A stretch of DNA of 64,000 nucleotides from positions 2,797,001 to 2,861,000 of the forward strand of contig NC_020829.1 of assembly GCF_000349845.1 (NCBI RefSeq), read 5' to 3'. The notes below the pieces were generated by a model. The model did no database searches and was not told the DNA's origin. It was given only the letters and a program-made list of their open reading frames with translations. Shown in pieces: positions 49,773 to 58,333 of the stretch (position 1 is the first letter of the stretch; each line of letters starts with the position of its first letter). The translations under genes and the position numbers were made by a program. This stretch comes from Pseudomonas sp. ATCC 13867 (GTDB lineage: Bacteria > Pseudomonadota > Gammaproteobacteria > Pseudomonadales > Pseudomonadaceae).

Positions 49773-50431
49773 GCCGACAGCGCCTCCTGCCGATCGAAGG
49801 CCCGCAGCAAGGCCACGAGCAACTGCTCCGGGCTCTGTCCGCCGAGGGCGAACGCGCGCCCGTCGAGCAGGAACAGCGGCACGCTGGAGTCCACCAGCCC
49901 CACGCGGCGGCCGATGAACGCGCGCGCACCGTCGGCCAGCGCCGCCTCGAACTCGGCGGGGGCGTAGTCGCAGGCACGCAGCAGGCGCCGCAGTGTGTCG
50001 CGCTGGCCGATGTCCTCGCCGAGCTGGAAGTGCGCGCGGAACAGCAGTTCCAGCAGGCGCTCCAGCTGCGACTGGCTGCCCAGCTGGGCGGCGCGCTGGA
50101 ACACGCGGTGGGCGTAGGTGGTGTTGGGCATGCTGCGGATGCGCTCGAAGTCGATCTCCACGCCGGCCTGCCGCGCGGCGTCGCGCACTTCCAACTGGCG
50201 CGCACGCACCGCCCGCTTGCCGCCGAGACGGCGCTGGTAGAACGCGGCGAAGGGTTCGCCCTCCATCGGCACCTGGGGTAGCAGTTGCAGCCCCAGCCAG
50301 TTCACCCGCACGTCCAGTTCCGGGCGCTGCCGGGCCAGCAGGCGCAGCGCGGTGTCCAGGTTGCGCTTGCCGATCAGGCACCAGGGGCAGATGAAGTCGA
50401 AGGTCATGTCCAGGTTCAGCGTCGGCATCAT
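49769..50431 (-). CDS. DsbA-family oxidoreductase (FrnE-like)
   Basis: 220 residues. Thioredoxin-fold protein with C15-P-W-C18 (FDFICPWCLIGKRN) at the first helix and the long helical insert of the FrnE/2-hydroxychromene-carboxylate-isomerase group. There is no signal peptide, so cytoplasmic. Such proteins act as disulfide isomerases or glutathione-dependent isomerases. Overlaps the MFS stop (ATGA) and the Rieske start. Confidence 0.92.
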   Translation of the reverse strand: MMPTLNLDMTFDFICPWCLIGKRNLDTALRLLARQRPELDVRVNWLGLQLLPQVPMEGEPFAAFYQRRLGGKRAVRARQLEVRDAARQAGVEIDFERIRSMPNTTYAHRVFQRAAQLGSQSQLERLLELLFRAHFQLGEDIGQRDTLRRLLRACDYAPAEFEAALADGARAFIGRRVGLVDSSVPLFLLDGRAFALGGQSPEQLLVALLRAFDRQEALSA

Positions 50432-51717
50432 GCGCCCTCCTCCTCGCCGCGCAGGCGGCGGATATCGCTGTGGTAGTGGCGCCGGGCGTAGATGAACACC
50501 AGCGCGGCGAAGATGCTCAGCAGCGGGACGATCTGGAACGCGCGGTCCAGTCCCACGGCGTCGGCCAGCACGCCGGTGAGCAGCGGGCCGGGCGCCAGGC
50601 CCAGCAGGTTGTTGGCCAGGGTCAGGGTGGCGAAGGCGGTGCCGTGCACGGCCGGTGCAGTGAGGTTGGCGACCATGGCGCCGGACGGCCCGGAAGTACC
50701 GGCGGCGACCAGCATGCCCAGGGCCAGCAGGCTCAGCTGCGCGGCACCCGGCGGCAGGTGGAAGGCCACCGACAGCAGCAGGCAACTGGCCAGGCAGAAG
50801 CCGATGGCCAGGACGATCTTGCGCGGCGGATTGGCGCGGCCCAGGCGATCACAGAGGATGCCGCAGAGCACCATGCCGCTGCCGCCGACCAGCACGATTA
50901 CCGCCGAGATCAGCCCGGCCTTGTCGGTGTCCAGGTGGTAGTAGCGGTTCAGGTAGCTGGGAATCCACACCATCACGGCGGCGGCGACGAACAGTTGCAG
51001 GCCGCTGCCCAGGTAGGCGGCGATCACCGAGCGGCTGCCGAACAGGCTGCGCAGCGAGCGCCCGCCGGCCTGGCGCGGCGCCTCGGCGGCGGCCACCGGG
51101 GCGATGCGCTTCTCGCTCACCACCAGCGGATAGAGCAGCGCCAGCAGCAGGCCGAACAGCGCCATGCCGGCGAACGCCCAACGCCAGCCCATGTGAGCCG
51201 CGAGCACGCCGCCCAGGCCCATGCCCAGCACCGAGCCGAACATGCCACCGGCCATGAAGGCGCCGGTCAGGGTGGCGCGCAGGTGCGCCGGGAATACCGA
51301 GATCACCACGGCGATGCCGACGCTGCCGTAGGCCGCCTCGCCAACGCCGACGAAGAAGCGTGCGGCGAACATCTGCGGGAAGGTTTGCGCCACGGCACAA
51401 CCCAGGGTCGCCAGGCTCCAGAGCATGGCCATCAGCGACAGGCTGCGCACCCGGCCCCAGCGGTCGGCGAGCAGCGAAAGGGGGAAGGTCAGCAGGCCGA
51501 CCATGACGGCGACGATGCCGCTGAGCAGGCCGAGCTTGGCGTCGCTCAGGGCCCATTCGCTCTTGAGCAGCGGAAAGACCGCGTTGAGCACCTGGCGCGA
51601 CATGTAATCGGAAATCAGCAGGCCGAAGGTCAGGGCGAACACGACCCAGGCATAACGGCGCGGCACGCTGGGGGTGGTGGCGGAAATGTCGCCCAGGGCG
51701 ACGGAGTGGATGGCCAT
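50428..51717 (-). CDS. MFS transporter (aromatic/organic acid:H+ symporter-like)
   Basis: 429 residues, 12 membrane helices, with the MFS loop motif (LADRWGRVRSLSLMAMLWSL) and the cytoplasmic N-terminus typical of the ACS/AAHS families. It is probably the importer for the compound degraded by this operon. It starts 93 bp after the BKACE gene and its stop overlaps the DsbA-like start. Confidence 0.93.
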   Translation of the reverse strand: MAIHSVALGDISATTPSVPRRYAWVVFALTFGLLISDYMSRQVLNAVFPLLKSEWALSDAKLGLLSGIVAVMVGLLTFPLSLLADRWGRVRSLSLMAMLWSLATLGCAVAQTFPQMFAARFFVGVGEAAYGSVGIAVVISVFPAHLRATLTGAFMAGGMFGSVLGMGLGGVLAAHMGWRWAFAGMALFGLLLALLYPLVVSEKRIAPVAAAEAPRQAGGRSLRSLFGSRSVIAAYLGSGLQLFVAAAVMVWIPSYLNRYYHLDTDKAGLISAVIVLVGGSGMVLCGILCDRLGRANPPRKIVLAIGFCLASCLLLSVAFHLPPGAAQLSLLALGMLVAAGTSGPSGAMVANLTAPAVHGTAFATLTLANNLLGLAPGPLLTGVLADAVGLDRAFQIVPLLSIFAALVFIYARRHYHSDIRRLRGEEEGA

Positions 51718-51810
51718 GACGCTACCTCTCCAGGCGAGTAATCAGGTACTTGTTGTTCTTCTGGGATAAAAACCGTCCCGGGTTACTGGCAGAACCCGGG
51801 ACGGAGCCTG

Positions 51811-52863
51811 TCACGCGCGCAGCGGGACGGACTTCTGGCCCGGCTGGCGGTTGGGCGCCATGCCGTTCATGCGCAGGGTTTCCTCGACGCTGTCATACTG
51901 CACGCCGATCTTGTAGATGGCGCGCGCTTCCTTGCCGCTGGCGACCTCGCGGCCCAGTTCGTGGGCGACGCGCACGCACTGCTGGATCTGCTCCACCGAA
52001 CTCATGCGCTGGCCGTGCTGGCCGATGATGGTGTCCTCGATGCCGCAACGCGGGTGCAGGCCCATCGCCATCGCCATCATGTTGAACGGCAGGACGTTCT
52101 TGAGCAGCGACTCGGCGGTGACCGTGGCGCCGTCCGGCGCGCGGTGCACGAAGTTCATGAAGTTGAACGGGTTGGGACCGTCGAAGCCGCCGCCGATGCC
52201 GATCCAGGTCAGGTTCAGCGGGCCCTTGTAGACGCCCTTGCGCACCAGGCGCTCGAGGGTTTCCAGGGCATGCATGCCGGTCAGCTGGAAGTGCGGCTGG
52301 ATGTTCGCCGCCTGCAGGCGCTTCAGGTGCTCCTCGACCCAGGCCGGGCCGGCCGGCACGGTCATTTCGCTGTAGGCCGCCTGGTAGGCCGGATCTTCCA
52401 GGGAAGTCCCCTTGAGGTACTCCGGATAGAGCAGCTCCATGATGTTCATCTGGGTGGTATTGATCGCCACCGTCACCTGGTCCGGCTTCGGAGTCAGCTC
52501 GGCCAGCATGTGGCGGGTGTCGTCGGACAGCCACTTGGCCGCCTCGCCTTCGCCTTCCGGGGCGAAGGAGATCGAGCCGCCGACCTGGATGATCATGTCC
52601 GGCACGGCTTCGCGCACGCCGGCGATCAGTTCGTTGAACTTGGACAGGCGCTTGGAGCCCTTGCCGTCCAGCTCGCGCACGTGCAGGTGCAGCACGGTGG
52701 CCCCGGCTTCGTAGCAGTCAACGGCCTTCTGGACCTGCTCGTCCATCGTCACCGGGATGTCTTCGGGGAAGTCCTCGGGCATCCATTCCGGGCCGTAGGG
52801 CGCGGTGGTGATGACCACCTTGTCCTGGTTTTCCGGGTGCAGGGAATCGTCGAAAAATTGCAT
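51811..52863 (-). CDS. Beta-keto acid cleavage enzyme (BKACE, DUF849)
   Basis: 350 residues from ATG 52863 (GGAG upstream); the longer frame overlaps the dioxygenase gene. (beta/alpha)8 zinc enzyme with metal ligands H59/H61 in VLHLHVRELDG. Later features are QVGGSISFAPEGEG, VAINTTQMNI and GLHPRCGIEDTI. BKACEs cleave a beta-keto acid with acetyl-CoA to acetoacetate plus a CoA ester; known substrates include 3-keto-5-aminohexanoate, dehydrocarnitine and other beta-keto acids. Its partner genes here (TauD-type dioxygenase, quinone oxidoreductase) suggest the keto acid is produced oxidatively. Confidence 0.94.
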   Translation of the reverse strand: MQFFDDSLHPENQDKVVITTAPYGPEWMPEDFPEDIPVTMDEQVQKAVDCYEAGATVLHLHVRELDGKGSKRLSKFNELIAGVREAVPDMIIQVGGSISFAPEGEGEAAKWLSDDTRHMLAELTPKPDQVTVAINTTQMNIMELLYPEYLKGTSLEDPAYQAAYSEMTVPAGPAWVEEHLKRLQAANIQPHFQLTGMHALETLERLVRKGVYKGPLNLTWIGIGGGFDGPNPFNFMNFVHRAPDGATVTAESLLKNVLPFNMMAMAMGLHPRCGIEDTIIGQHGQRMSSVEQIQQCVRVAHELGREVASGKEARAIYKIGVQYDSVEETLRMNGMAPNRQPGQKSVPLRA

Positions 52864-52906
52864 GTCAGTCTCCGTAGATTGTTCTTGTAGGGCTCTTTTT
52901 CGAGCG

Positions 52907-53755
52907 TCAGAACGGCTTGTCACCGATGATTCCGGCGCGCTCCATGCGGCGCACGCAGGGCGGGTAGTCCATCACCGCGTAATGCTGGGTGCTGCGGTTG
53001 TCCCAGATCGCCACGCTGTTCTTCTTCCAACGCCAGCGCACCTGGTACTCGGGGATGTAGACCTGGCTCACCAGGTAGCGCAGCAGGTCCAGCGCGCCGG
53101 GATTGGCGTCCTGGCCGAAGCGCACGTTCTGCGCGGTGTGGTAGTTGGTGAAGTGGGTGGTGAAGGCGTTGACGAACAGCACCTTCTCGCCGGTCTCCGG
53201 ATGGGTACGTACCACCGGGTGCTCGGCGTCCGGGTACAGCGCCTTGAGCGCCAGGCGCTTCTCGATCGGCATCGCCGCGCCGAAACTCGCCTCGATGCTG
53301 TGGCGTGCGCGCAGCTCGGCGATCCTGCTCTTGATCTCGGCCGGCAGGTTCTCGTAGGCCAGCGCCATGTTCGCCCACATGGTGTCGCCGCCCACCGGCG
53401 GGCACTCCACGCAGCGCAGCACGCAGCCCATAGGCGGCACTTCGCGCCAGGTGGCGTCGGTATGCCAGGCGTTCTCGTAGCGGTCGTTGGGCAGGTCCGG
53501 GGTCTTGTAGATGCGTACCAGGCCCGGATGCTTGGGGTCGCTGCCGGCCACCGGGTGGTCCTCCAGCTCGCCGAAGCGGCGAGCGAAGGCCACATGGTCC
53601 GCGCGGCTGATGTCCTGGTCGCGCAGGAACAGCACCTTGTGCTTGAGCAGCAGGCCGCGCATTTCGTCGAACAGTGCATCGTCGCGGGCGGCATCGCCCA
53701 GATTCACGCCGGAAACTTCAGCGCCGATGCTGCAAGTCAGTTGCTCCACGTGCAT
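52907..53755 (-). CDS. TauD/TfdA-family Fe(II)/2-oxoglutarate dioxygenase
   Basis: 282 residues. Iron triad H98-x-D100 (NAWHTDATW) and H258 (STQHYAV); 2-oxoglutarate Arg near 269-273 (RRMERAGIIGDKPF). The text is close to TauD (HTDATWREVPPMG, PPVGGDTMWANMA, AIWDNRSTQHYA), but the primary substrate is undetermined. TauD releases sulfite from taurine, TfdA cleaves an aryl ether, and relatives hydroxylate betaines. It lies 11 bp after the quinone oxidoreductase and 43 bp before the BKACE. Confidence 0.95.
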   Translation of the reverse strand: MHVEQLTCSIGAEVSGVNLGDAARDDALFDEMRGLLLKHKVLFLRDQDISRADHVAFARRFGELEDHPVAGSDPKHPGLVRIYKTPDLPNDRYENAWHTDATWREVPPMGCVLRCVECPPVGGDTMWANMALAYENLPAEIKSRIAELRARHSIEASFGAAMPIEKRLALKALYPDAEHPVVRTHPETGEKVLFVNAFTTHFTNYHTAQNVRFGQDANPGALDLLRYLVSQVYIPEYQVRWRWKKNSVAIWDNRSTQHYAVMDYPPCVRRMERAGIIGDKPF

Positions 53756-53766
53756 GACGAGTCACC

Positions 53767-54747
53767 TCAGATGACGAAGATCGACGAACCGGTGGTCTTG
53801 CGCGACTCGAGGTCGCGGTGGGCCTGCACGGCATCCTCCAGCGCGTAGTGCTGGTTGATCTCGATGCGGATGTCGCCATTGCCGACGTGGGTGAACAGCT
53901 CATCCAGCAGCGCGGCCTTCTCCACCGGGTCGGCGATGTAGTCGGCCAGCGCCGGGCGGGTGAGGAAGATCGAGCCCTTCATCGCCAGCAGGACCGGGTC
54001 GAACGGCGGGATCGGCCCGGACGCGGTGCCGACGCAGACCATCAGGCCACGGCGTTTGAGCGAATCCAGGGAAGACATGAAGGTGTCCTTGCCGACGCTG
54101 TCGAACACCACGTCGACGCCGCGCCCATCGGTCAGCTCACGCACCCGTGCGGCGACGTCTTCACGGCTGTAGTCGATGACCTCGGAGCAGCCGTGGGCCA
54201 GGGCGACCTGGGCCTTGGCTGCGCTGGAGACGGTGCCGATCACCCGCAGGCCGAGCAGACGCGCCCACTGCGAGACGATCAGGCCCACGCCACCGGCGGC
54301 GGCGTGCAGCAGGATGCTGTCGCCACGCTTGAAGTCGTGGATGCGGCGCATCAGGTAGGCCGAGGTCAGGCCGCGCATGGTCATCGCGGCGGCGGTTTCG
54401 AAGGCGATGCTTTCGGGCAGGCGGATAAGCGGCGCAGCGGGCACCAGGCGCTCGGTGCTGTAGGCGCCCAGGGTATTGATGAAGCCGGTGTAGGTGACGC
54501 GGTCACCGGGCACGACGTTGTGCACGCCCTCGCCCACCGCCACCACCACCCCGGCAGCCTCGACGCCCATACCGCTGGGCAGGGGCACCGCGTAGGTCCC
54601 ATTACGGAAGTAGGTGTCCGCGTAGTTCAGCCCTACGGCAACGTGGCGCAGGCGAACCTGCCCCGGGCCGGGATCGCCGACCTCCACGTCCTCGTAGCGC
54701 AGAACTTCGGGCCCTCCTGTCTCATAGAAACGAACGGCTTTGGCCAT
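53767..54747 (-). CDS. Quinone oxidoreductase (zinc-free MDR family)
   Basis: 326 residues. Medium-chain dehydrogenase/reductase of the QOR type: GHroES-like half (RHVAVGLNYADTYFRNGTYA, GVEAAGVVVAVGEGVHNV), then a Rossmann domain with HAAAGGVGLIVSQWARLLGL. No zinc ligands are visible. NADPH-dependent reduction of quinones or enones. First gene of the operon ending at 48430, so its upstream region (54748-54870) is the operon promoter. Confidence 0.94.
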   Translation of the reverse strand: MAKAVRFYETGGPEVLRYEDVEVGDPGPGQVRLRHVAVGLNYADTYFRNGTYAVPLPSGMGVEAAGVVVAVGEGVHNVVPGDRVTYTGFINTLGAYSTERLVPAAPLIRLPESIAFETAAAMTMRGLTSAYLMRRIHDFKRGDSILLHAAAGGVGLIVSQWARLLGLRVIGTVSSAAKAQVALAHGCSEVIDYSREDVAARVRELTDGRGVDVVFDSVGKDTFMSSLDSLKRRGLMVCVGTASGPIPPFDPVLLAMKGSIFLTRPALADYIADPVEKAALLDELFTHVGNGDIRIEINQHYALEDAVQAHRDLESRKTTGSSIFVI

Positions 54748-55005
54748 GCCGGATTCTCCTGTCTGTCTTGTTTTTTTAAAGGGCGGATGCCCGTGAATTG
54801 GACTCTAGGGAGAGGGCCGGAAAGCCGCTTCACATCGAACGACAGGGGCTTTTCATTTCATGACAGGACGGTGGCGCCACTCATCGGGCACGCGCTGCGA
54901 CCGGCGCCAAGGTGCGTTCACTGGGGGAGGACAGCCAATGGGAGGATGCGGAGATGCCAGGACTCATCGCACTGCTGCTGGCGGGCGTAATGCATCGGTT
55001 CAGTT
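54748..55005. promoter_or_regulatory. Promoter region of the dioxygenase/BKACE operon, with AraC-promoter motif
   Basis: Part of a 380-bp gene-free gap. TCATTTCATGACAG at 54853-54866 matches the core of the palindrome before the AraC gene (46635-46648) except for one base. A second GACAGG lies 21 bases upstream in the same direction (54841-54846 and 54862-54867), the spacing of direct AraC half-sites. Promoter elements themselves were not identified. Confidence 0.5.
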
Positions 55006-55100
55006 GTAGGAGCGAGCCTGCTCGCGAACCGCCCAGCGCCGGAGCTGCCGGTAGCGCTTCTTCGCGAGCCAGGACTGGGCGTCCCCCTCGCTCCTGCGAA
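55006..55100. repeat. REP pair, second copy degenerate
   Basis: A full copy (GTAGGAGCGAGCCTGCTCGC from 55006) faces an interrupted mirror copy: TTCGCGAGCC at 55061-55070 and CTCGCTCCTGCGAA ending at 55100, with unrelated bases between. A decayed REPIN, between the operon promoter and the small membrane-protein gene. Confidence 0.7.
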
Positions 55101-55127
55101 AAGCCCACCCGTTCGCGCTTATACGCC

Positions 55128-55370
55128 CTACGGATGCTGCTTGCGCAGGCAAGCCATCGCGATGAAGCGCGCCGACACCATCGCCAGCAATCCGAGCCCG
55201 CCGAAGAGCACGATGGTCACCATGCCTTCGTGGCGGGCCAGGAAATCCGTCAATGCGGCCAAGCCGATGGCCAGGACGAACATCACCATGCCGAACCACT
55301 GCATCAACTGCGCACGACGCAGGCAGGCGGACTGTTTGACGGCCTGAGAACTCTCCATTTGATCGTTCAT
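55128..55370 (-). CDS. Small two-helix membrane protein
   Basis: 80 residues from ATG 55370 (GGGAG seven bases upstream). A polar N-terminus (MNDQMESSQAVKQ) precedes two membrane helices (WFGMVMFVLAIGLAALTDFL and VTIVLFGGLGLLAMVSARFI) and a short basic tail. Family not recognised. Divergent from the exporter operon at 55548, with which it may share a promoter region. Confidence 0.7.
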   Translation of the reverse strand: MNDQMESSQAVKQSACLRRAQLMQWFGMVMFVLAIGLAALTDFLARHEGMVTIVLFGGLGLLAMVSARFIAMACLRKQHP

Positions 55371-55547
55371 GACAGCGCTCCCGTTGAGGTGGCCCCTCCA
55401 CGCTAACAGCAATCCCGAGCCACGGCCGTGCAACTGACGAAACGTGATCCAGGCCCTCTGCGACGCACCGTAGCGGCGTTTTTGCTGCTCTGCGGGCGAA
55501 TAACTGACTATCCTTCACCGGGCTGTCACGAAACAGGGAAGGTCTTC

Positions 55548-56549
55548 ATGCCGAAGAAGCTGTTGCTGGTCGTCGTTCTGGTGCTGTTGCTGGGGGGTGG
55601 AGCATGGTGGTACCTGCAGTCTCGCGAAGGTGAGGAGCAAGGGCTGGTGCTCTACGGCAACGTCGATATCCGCCAGGTATCGCTGGCCTTCATCGGCAGC
55701 GAGCGCATCGCGACGATGAATGTCGAGGAAGGCGACGTGGTGAACGCCGGCGACGTGCTGGCCAGCCTCGACACCCGCACCCTGCGCCTGCAGATCGACA
55801 AGGCCCGGGCGCAGATCGCCGCCCAGGAGCAGAACCTGCTGCGCCTGAAGAACGGCTCGCGCCCCGAGGACATCGATCGTGCCCGCGCCCAGGAGCAGGC
55901 CGCACGCGCCCAGCTCGACCTCGCCAACACCCAGTTGCGCCGCCTGCAGAACATCCGCGCCAACAGCCCCGGCGGCCGCGCCGTGAGCCAGCAGGACATC
56001 GACAGCGCCACCTCCCAGCAGAAGGTCGCCCAGGCCCAGTTGGAAGATCGCCAGAAAGCCCTGCGCCTGGCCCGGATCGGCCCGCGCACGGAAGACATCG
56101 CTCAGGCCGAGGCGCAACTCGCCGCCGCCCGCGCCGACCTCGCCCTGCTCCAGCACAACCTCGACGAAGCCGACCTCAAGGCGCCACAGAACGCCACCGT
56201 GCGTTCGCGCCTGCTGGAACCCGGCGACATGGCTTCGCCGCAGCGCCCGGTGTACGCCCTGGCGCTGACCGACCCGAAATGGATTCGCGCCTACGTCAGC
56301 GAAACCAACCTGGGGCGGATCAAGCCGGGCATGAAGGCCCGGGTCTTCACCGACAGCCACCCGGACCAGGCCATCGACGGCCACGTCGGCTTCATCTCCT
56401 CGGTGGCCGAGTTCACGCCCAAGTCGGTGCAGACCGAAGAGCTGCGCACCAGCCTCGTCTACGAGGTGCGCGTGCTGGTGGCCGACCCGGACAACCGCCT
56501 GCGTCTGGGCATGCCGGCCACGGTGCGCTTCGCCGACGAGCCGCGCTGA
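55548..56549 (+). CDS. HlyD-family membrane fusion protein (YbhG-like)
   Basis: 333 residues from ATG 55548 (AGGGAAGG upstream). One N-terminal membrane helix (residues 5-23) precedes a barrel-sandwich half (YGNVDIRQVSLAFIGSERIA) and a long coiled coil (RPEDIDRARAQEQAARAQLD). The second half-barrel (KPGMKARVFTDSHPDQAIDG) follows. Periplasmic adaptor of the export complex formed with the next four genes, overlapping the ATPase by 1 base. Confidence 0.94.
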   Translation: MPKKLLLVVVLVLLLGGGAWWYLQSREGEEQGLVLYGNVDIRQVSLAFIGSERIATMNVEEGDVVNAGDVLASLDTRTLRLQIDKARAQIAAQEQNLLRLKNGSRPEDIDRARAQEQAARAQLDLANTQLRRLQNIRANSPGGRAVSQQDIDSATSQQKVAQAQLEDRQKALRLARIGPRTEDIAQAEAQLAAARADLALLQHNLDEADLKAPQNATVRSRLLEPGDMASPQRPVYALALTDPKWIRAYVSETNLGRIKPGMKARVFTDSHPDQAIDGHVGFISSVAEFTPKSVQTEELRTSLVYEVRVLVADPDNRLRLGMPATVRFADEPR

Positions 56550-58333
56550 TGGCGCCTGTTCAGGGAAGCCGCAACGAAGGCCCCGTCATCCGCGCCGAGG
56601 GCCTGGCCAAGCATTTCCTGGTGAAAGAGTCGGGCAAGACGGTACAGGCGCTCAGGGACATCAGCCTGGACATCCCGCGCGGCCAGCTCACCGCACTGGT
56701 CGGCCCCGATGGCGCCGGCAAGACCACCTTCCTGCGCCTGGTCGCCGGGCTGCTGCAGGCCGACGCCGGCACGCTCTCGGTGCTGGACCTGGACGTCCAC
56801 GCCCACCCGCAGCAGGTGCAGGACCGCATCAGCTACATGCCGCAGCGCTTCGGCCTCTACGAAGACCTCAGCGTCCAGGAGAATCTCGACCTCTACGCCG
56901 ACCTGCACGGCGTACCGCACCAGCAGCGCGTCGAGCGCTACCAGCGCCTGCTGGAGATGACCGACCTGGCGCGCTTCACCGAACGCCCGGCGGGCAAGCT
57001 CTCCGGCGGCATGAAGCAGAAGCTGGGCCTGGCCTGCACGCTGGTGCGCTCGCCGGACCTGCTGCTGCTCGACGAGCCTACCGTCGGCGTCGACCCGCTG
57101 TCGCGCCGCGAGCTGTGGGAGATCATCCAGCAGTTGATCGAGCAGGAGCAGCTCAGCGTGCTGGTCTCCACCTCCTACATGGACGAGGCCGAGCGCTGCG
57201 CCGAAGTCTTCCTGCTGCACCAGGGCCAACTGATGGCCCAGGGCGACCCGGCGTCGATCCGCCAGCACGCCGACAACCTCTGCTTCATCGCCACGCCACC
57301 GCCGGACGAACCCGCGCGCACCCTGCAGGCGCGGCTGCTGGAGGATCACCGGAACATCGTCGATGCCGTGCCGCAGTCCGGCGAGGTGCGCTTCATCCGT
57401 CGGCCCGACGCCGACCGGGAGAAACTCGAGCGGATGCTCAACGGCGCGCCGGTACGCCAGGTGGAGGCGCGCCTGGAAGACGGCTTCATGTTCCTGCTGC
57501 GCGCCCGCAGCGACGCCGAGGCGGTGGACATGGAGTCGCTCAAGGTTGGCACGCATCGCCATGCCGACAACGAAACGGTGATCGAAGTGAAGGATCTGGT
57601 GCGCAAGTTTGGCGACTTCACCGCCGTGGCCAGCACCAGCTTCAGTGTGCGCCGCGGGGAAATCTTCGGCCTGCTCGGACCCAACGGCGCTGGCAAGACC
57701 ACCACCTTCCGCATGCTCTGCGGCCTGCTGCCGGCCACCAGCGGCACGCTGCAGGTCGCCGGGGTCAACCTACGCCACGCGCGGGCCCAGGCGCGACGCA
57801 AGGTTGGCTACGTGTCGCAGAAGTTCTCCCTCTACGGCAACCTCTCGGTGGCCGAGAACCTGCGCTTCTTCGGCGGCGCCTATGGCCTTGGCGGCAAGCG
57901 CCTGGGTCAGCGGATGGACGCGGTGTCCCGGCAATTCGACCTCAGCGGCCAGGAAGATGCCCCCAGCGGCCAGTTGCCCGGCGGCTTCAAGCAGCGCCTG
58001 GCGATGGCCGTCGGCCTGCTCCACGAACCGGAAATCCTCTTCCTCGACGAGCCCACCAGCGGCGCCGACCCCCTCGCCCGCCGCGGCTTCTGGCAGCGCA
58101 TCACGGCGCTGGCGGCGTCCGGTACCACCATCATCATCACCACCCATTTCATGGAAGAAGCCGAGTACTGCGACCGCATCGTCATCCAGGACGCCGGCCG
58201 GCTGCTGGCGATGGGCACCCCGCGGGAAGTGCGCGAGCAGGCCGGCGGCCAGGGCAGCACGCTGAACATGGAGCAGGCTTTTATCGAAATCGTCGAAAGC
58301 AACCGCCATCAGGCCAAGGCGGGCGCGGCATGA
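56549..58333 (+). CDS. Twin ABC ATPase (YbhF-like)
   Basis: 594 residues with two complete ABC cassettes in tandem: Walker A GPDGAGKTT with LSGGMKQK and LLLLDEPTVGVDP, then GPNGAGKTT with LPGGFKQR and LFLDEPTSGADP. The two halves have diverged signatures (LSGG and LPGG). The start overlaps the adaptor stop (TGATG) and the end overlaps the first permease (ATGA). It powers the two ABC-2-type permeases. Confidence 0.95.
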   Translation: MAPVQGSRNEGPVIRAEGLAKHFLVKESGKTVQALRDISLDIPRGQLTALVGPDGAGKTTFLRLVAGLLQADAGTLSVLDLDVHAHPQQVQDRISYMPQRFGLYEDLSVQENLDLYADLHGVPHQQRVERYQRLLEMTDLARFTERPAGKLSGGMKQKLGLACTLVRSPDLLLLDEPTVGVDPLSRRELWEIIQQLIEQEQLSVLVSTSYMDEAERCAEVFLLHQGQLMAQGDPASIRQHADNLCFIATPPPDEPARTLQARLLEDHRNIVDAVPQSGEVRFIRRPDADREKLERMLNGAPVRQVEARLEDGFMFLLRARSDAEAVDMESLKVGTHRHADNETVIEVKDLVRKFGDFTAVASTSFSVRRGEIFGLLGPNGAGKTTTFRMLCGLLPATSGTLQVAGVNLRHARAQARRKVGYVSQKFSLYGNLSVAENLRFFGGAYGLGGKRLGQRMDAVSRQFDLSGQEDAPSGQLPGGFKQRLAMAVGLLHEPEILFLDEPTSGADPLARRGFWQRITALAASGTTIIITTHFMEEAEYCDRIVIQDAGRLLAMGTPREVREQAGGQGSTLNMEQAFIEIVESNRHQAKAGAA

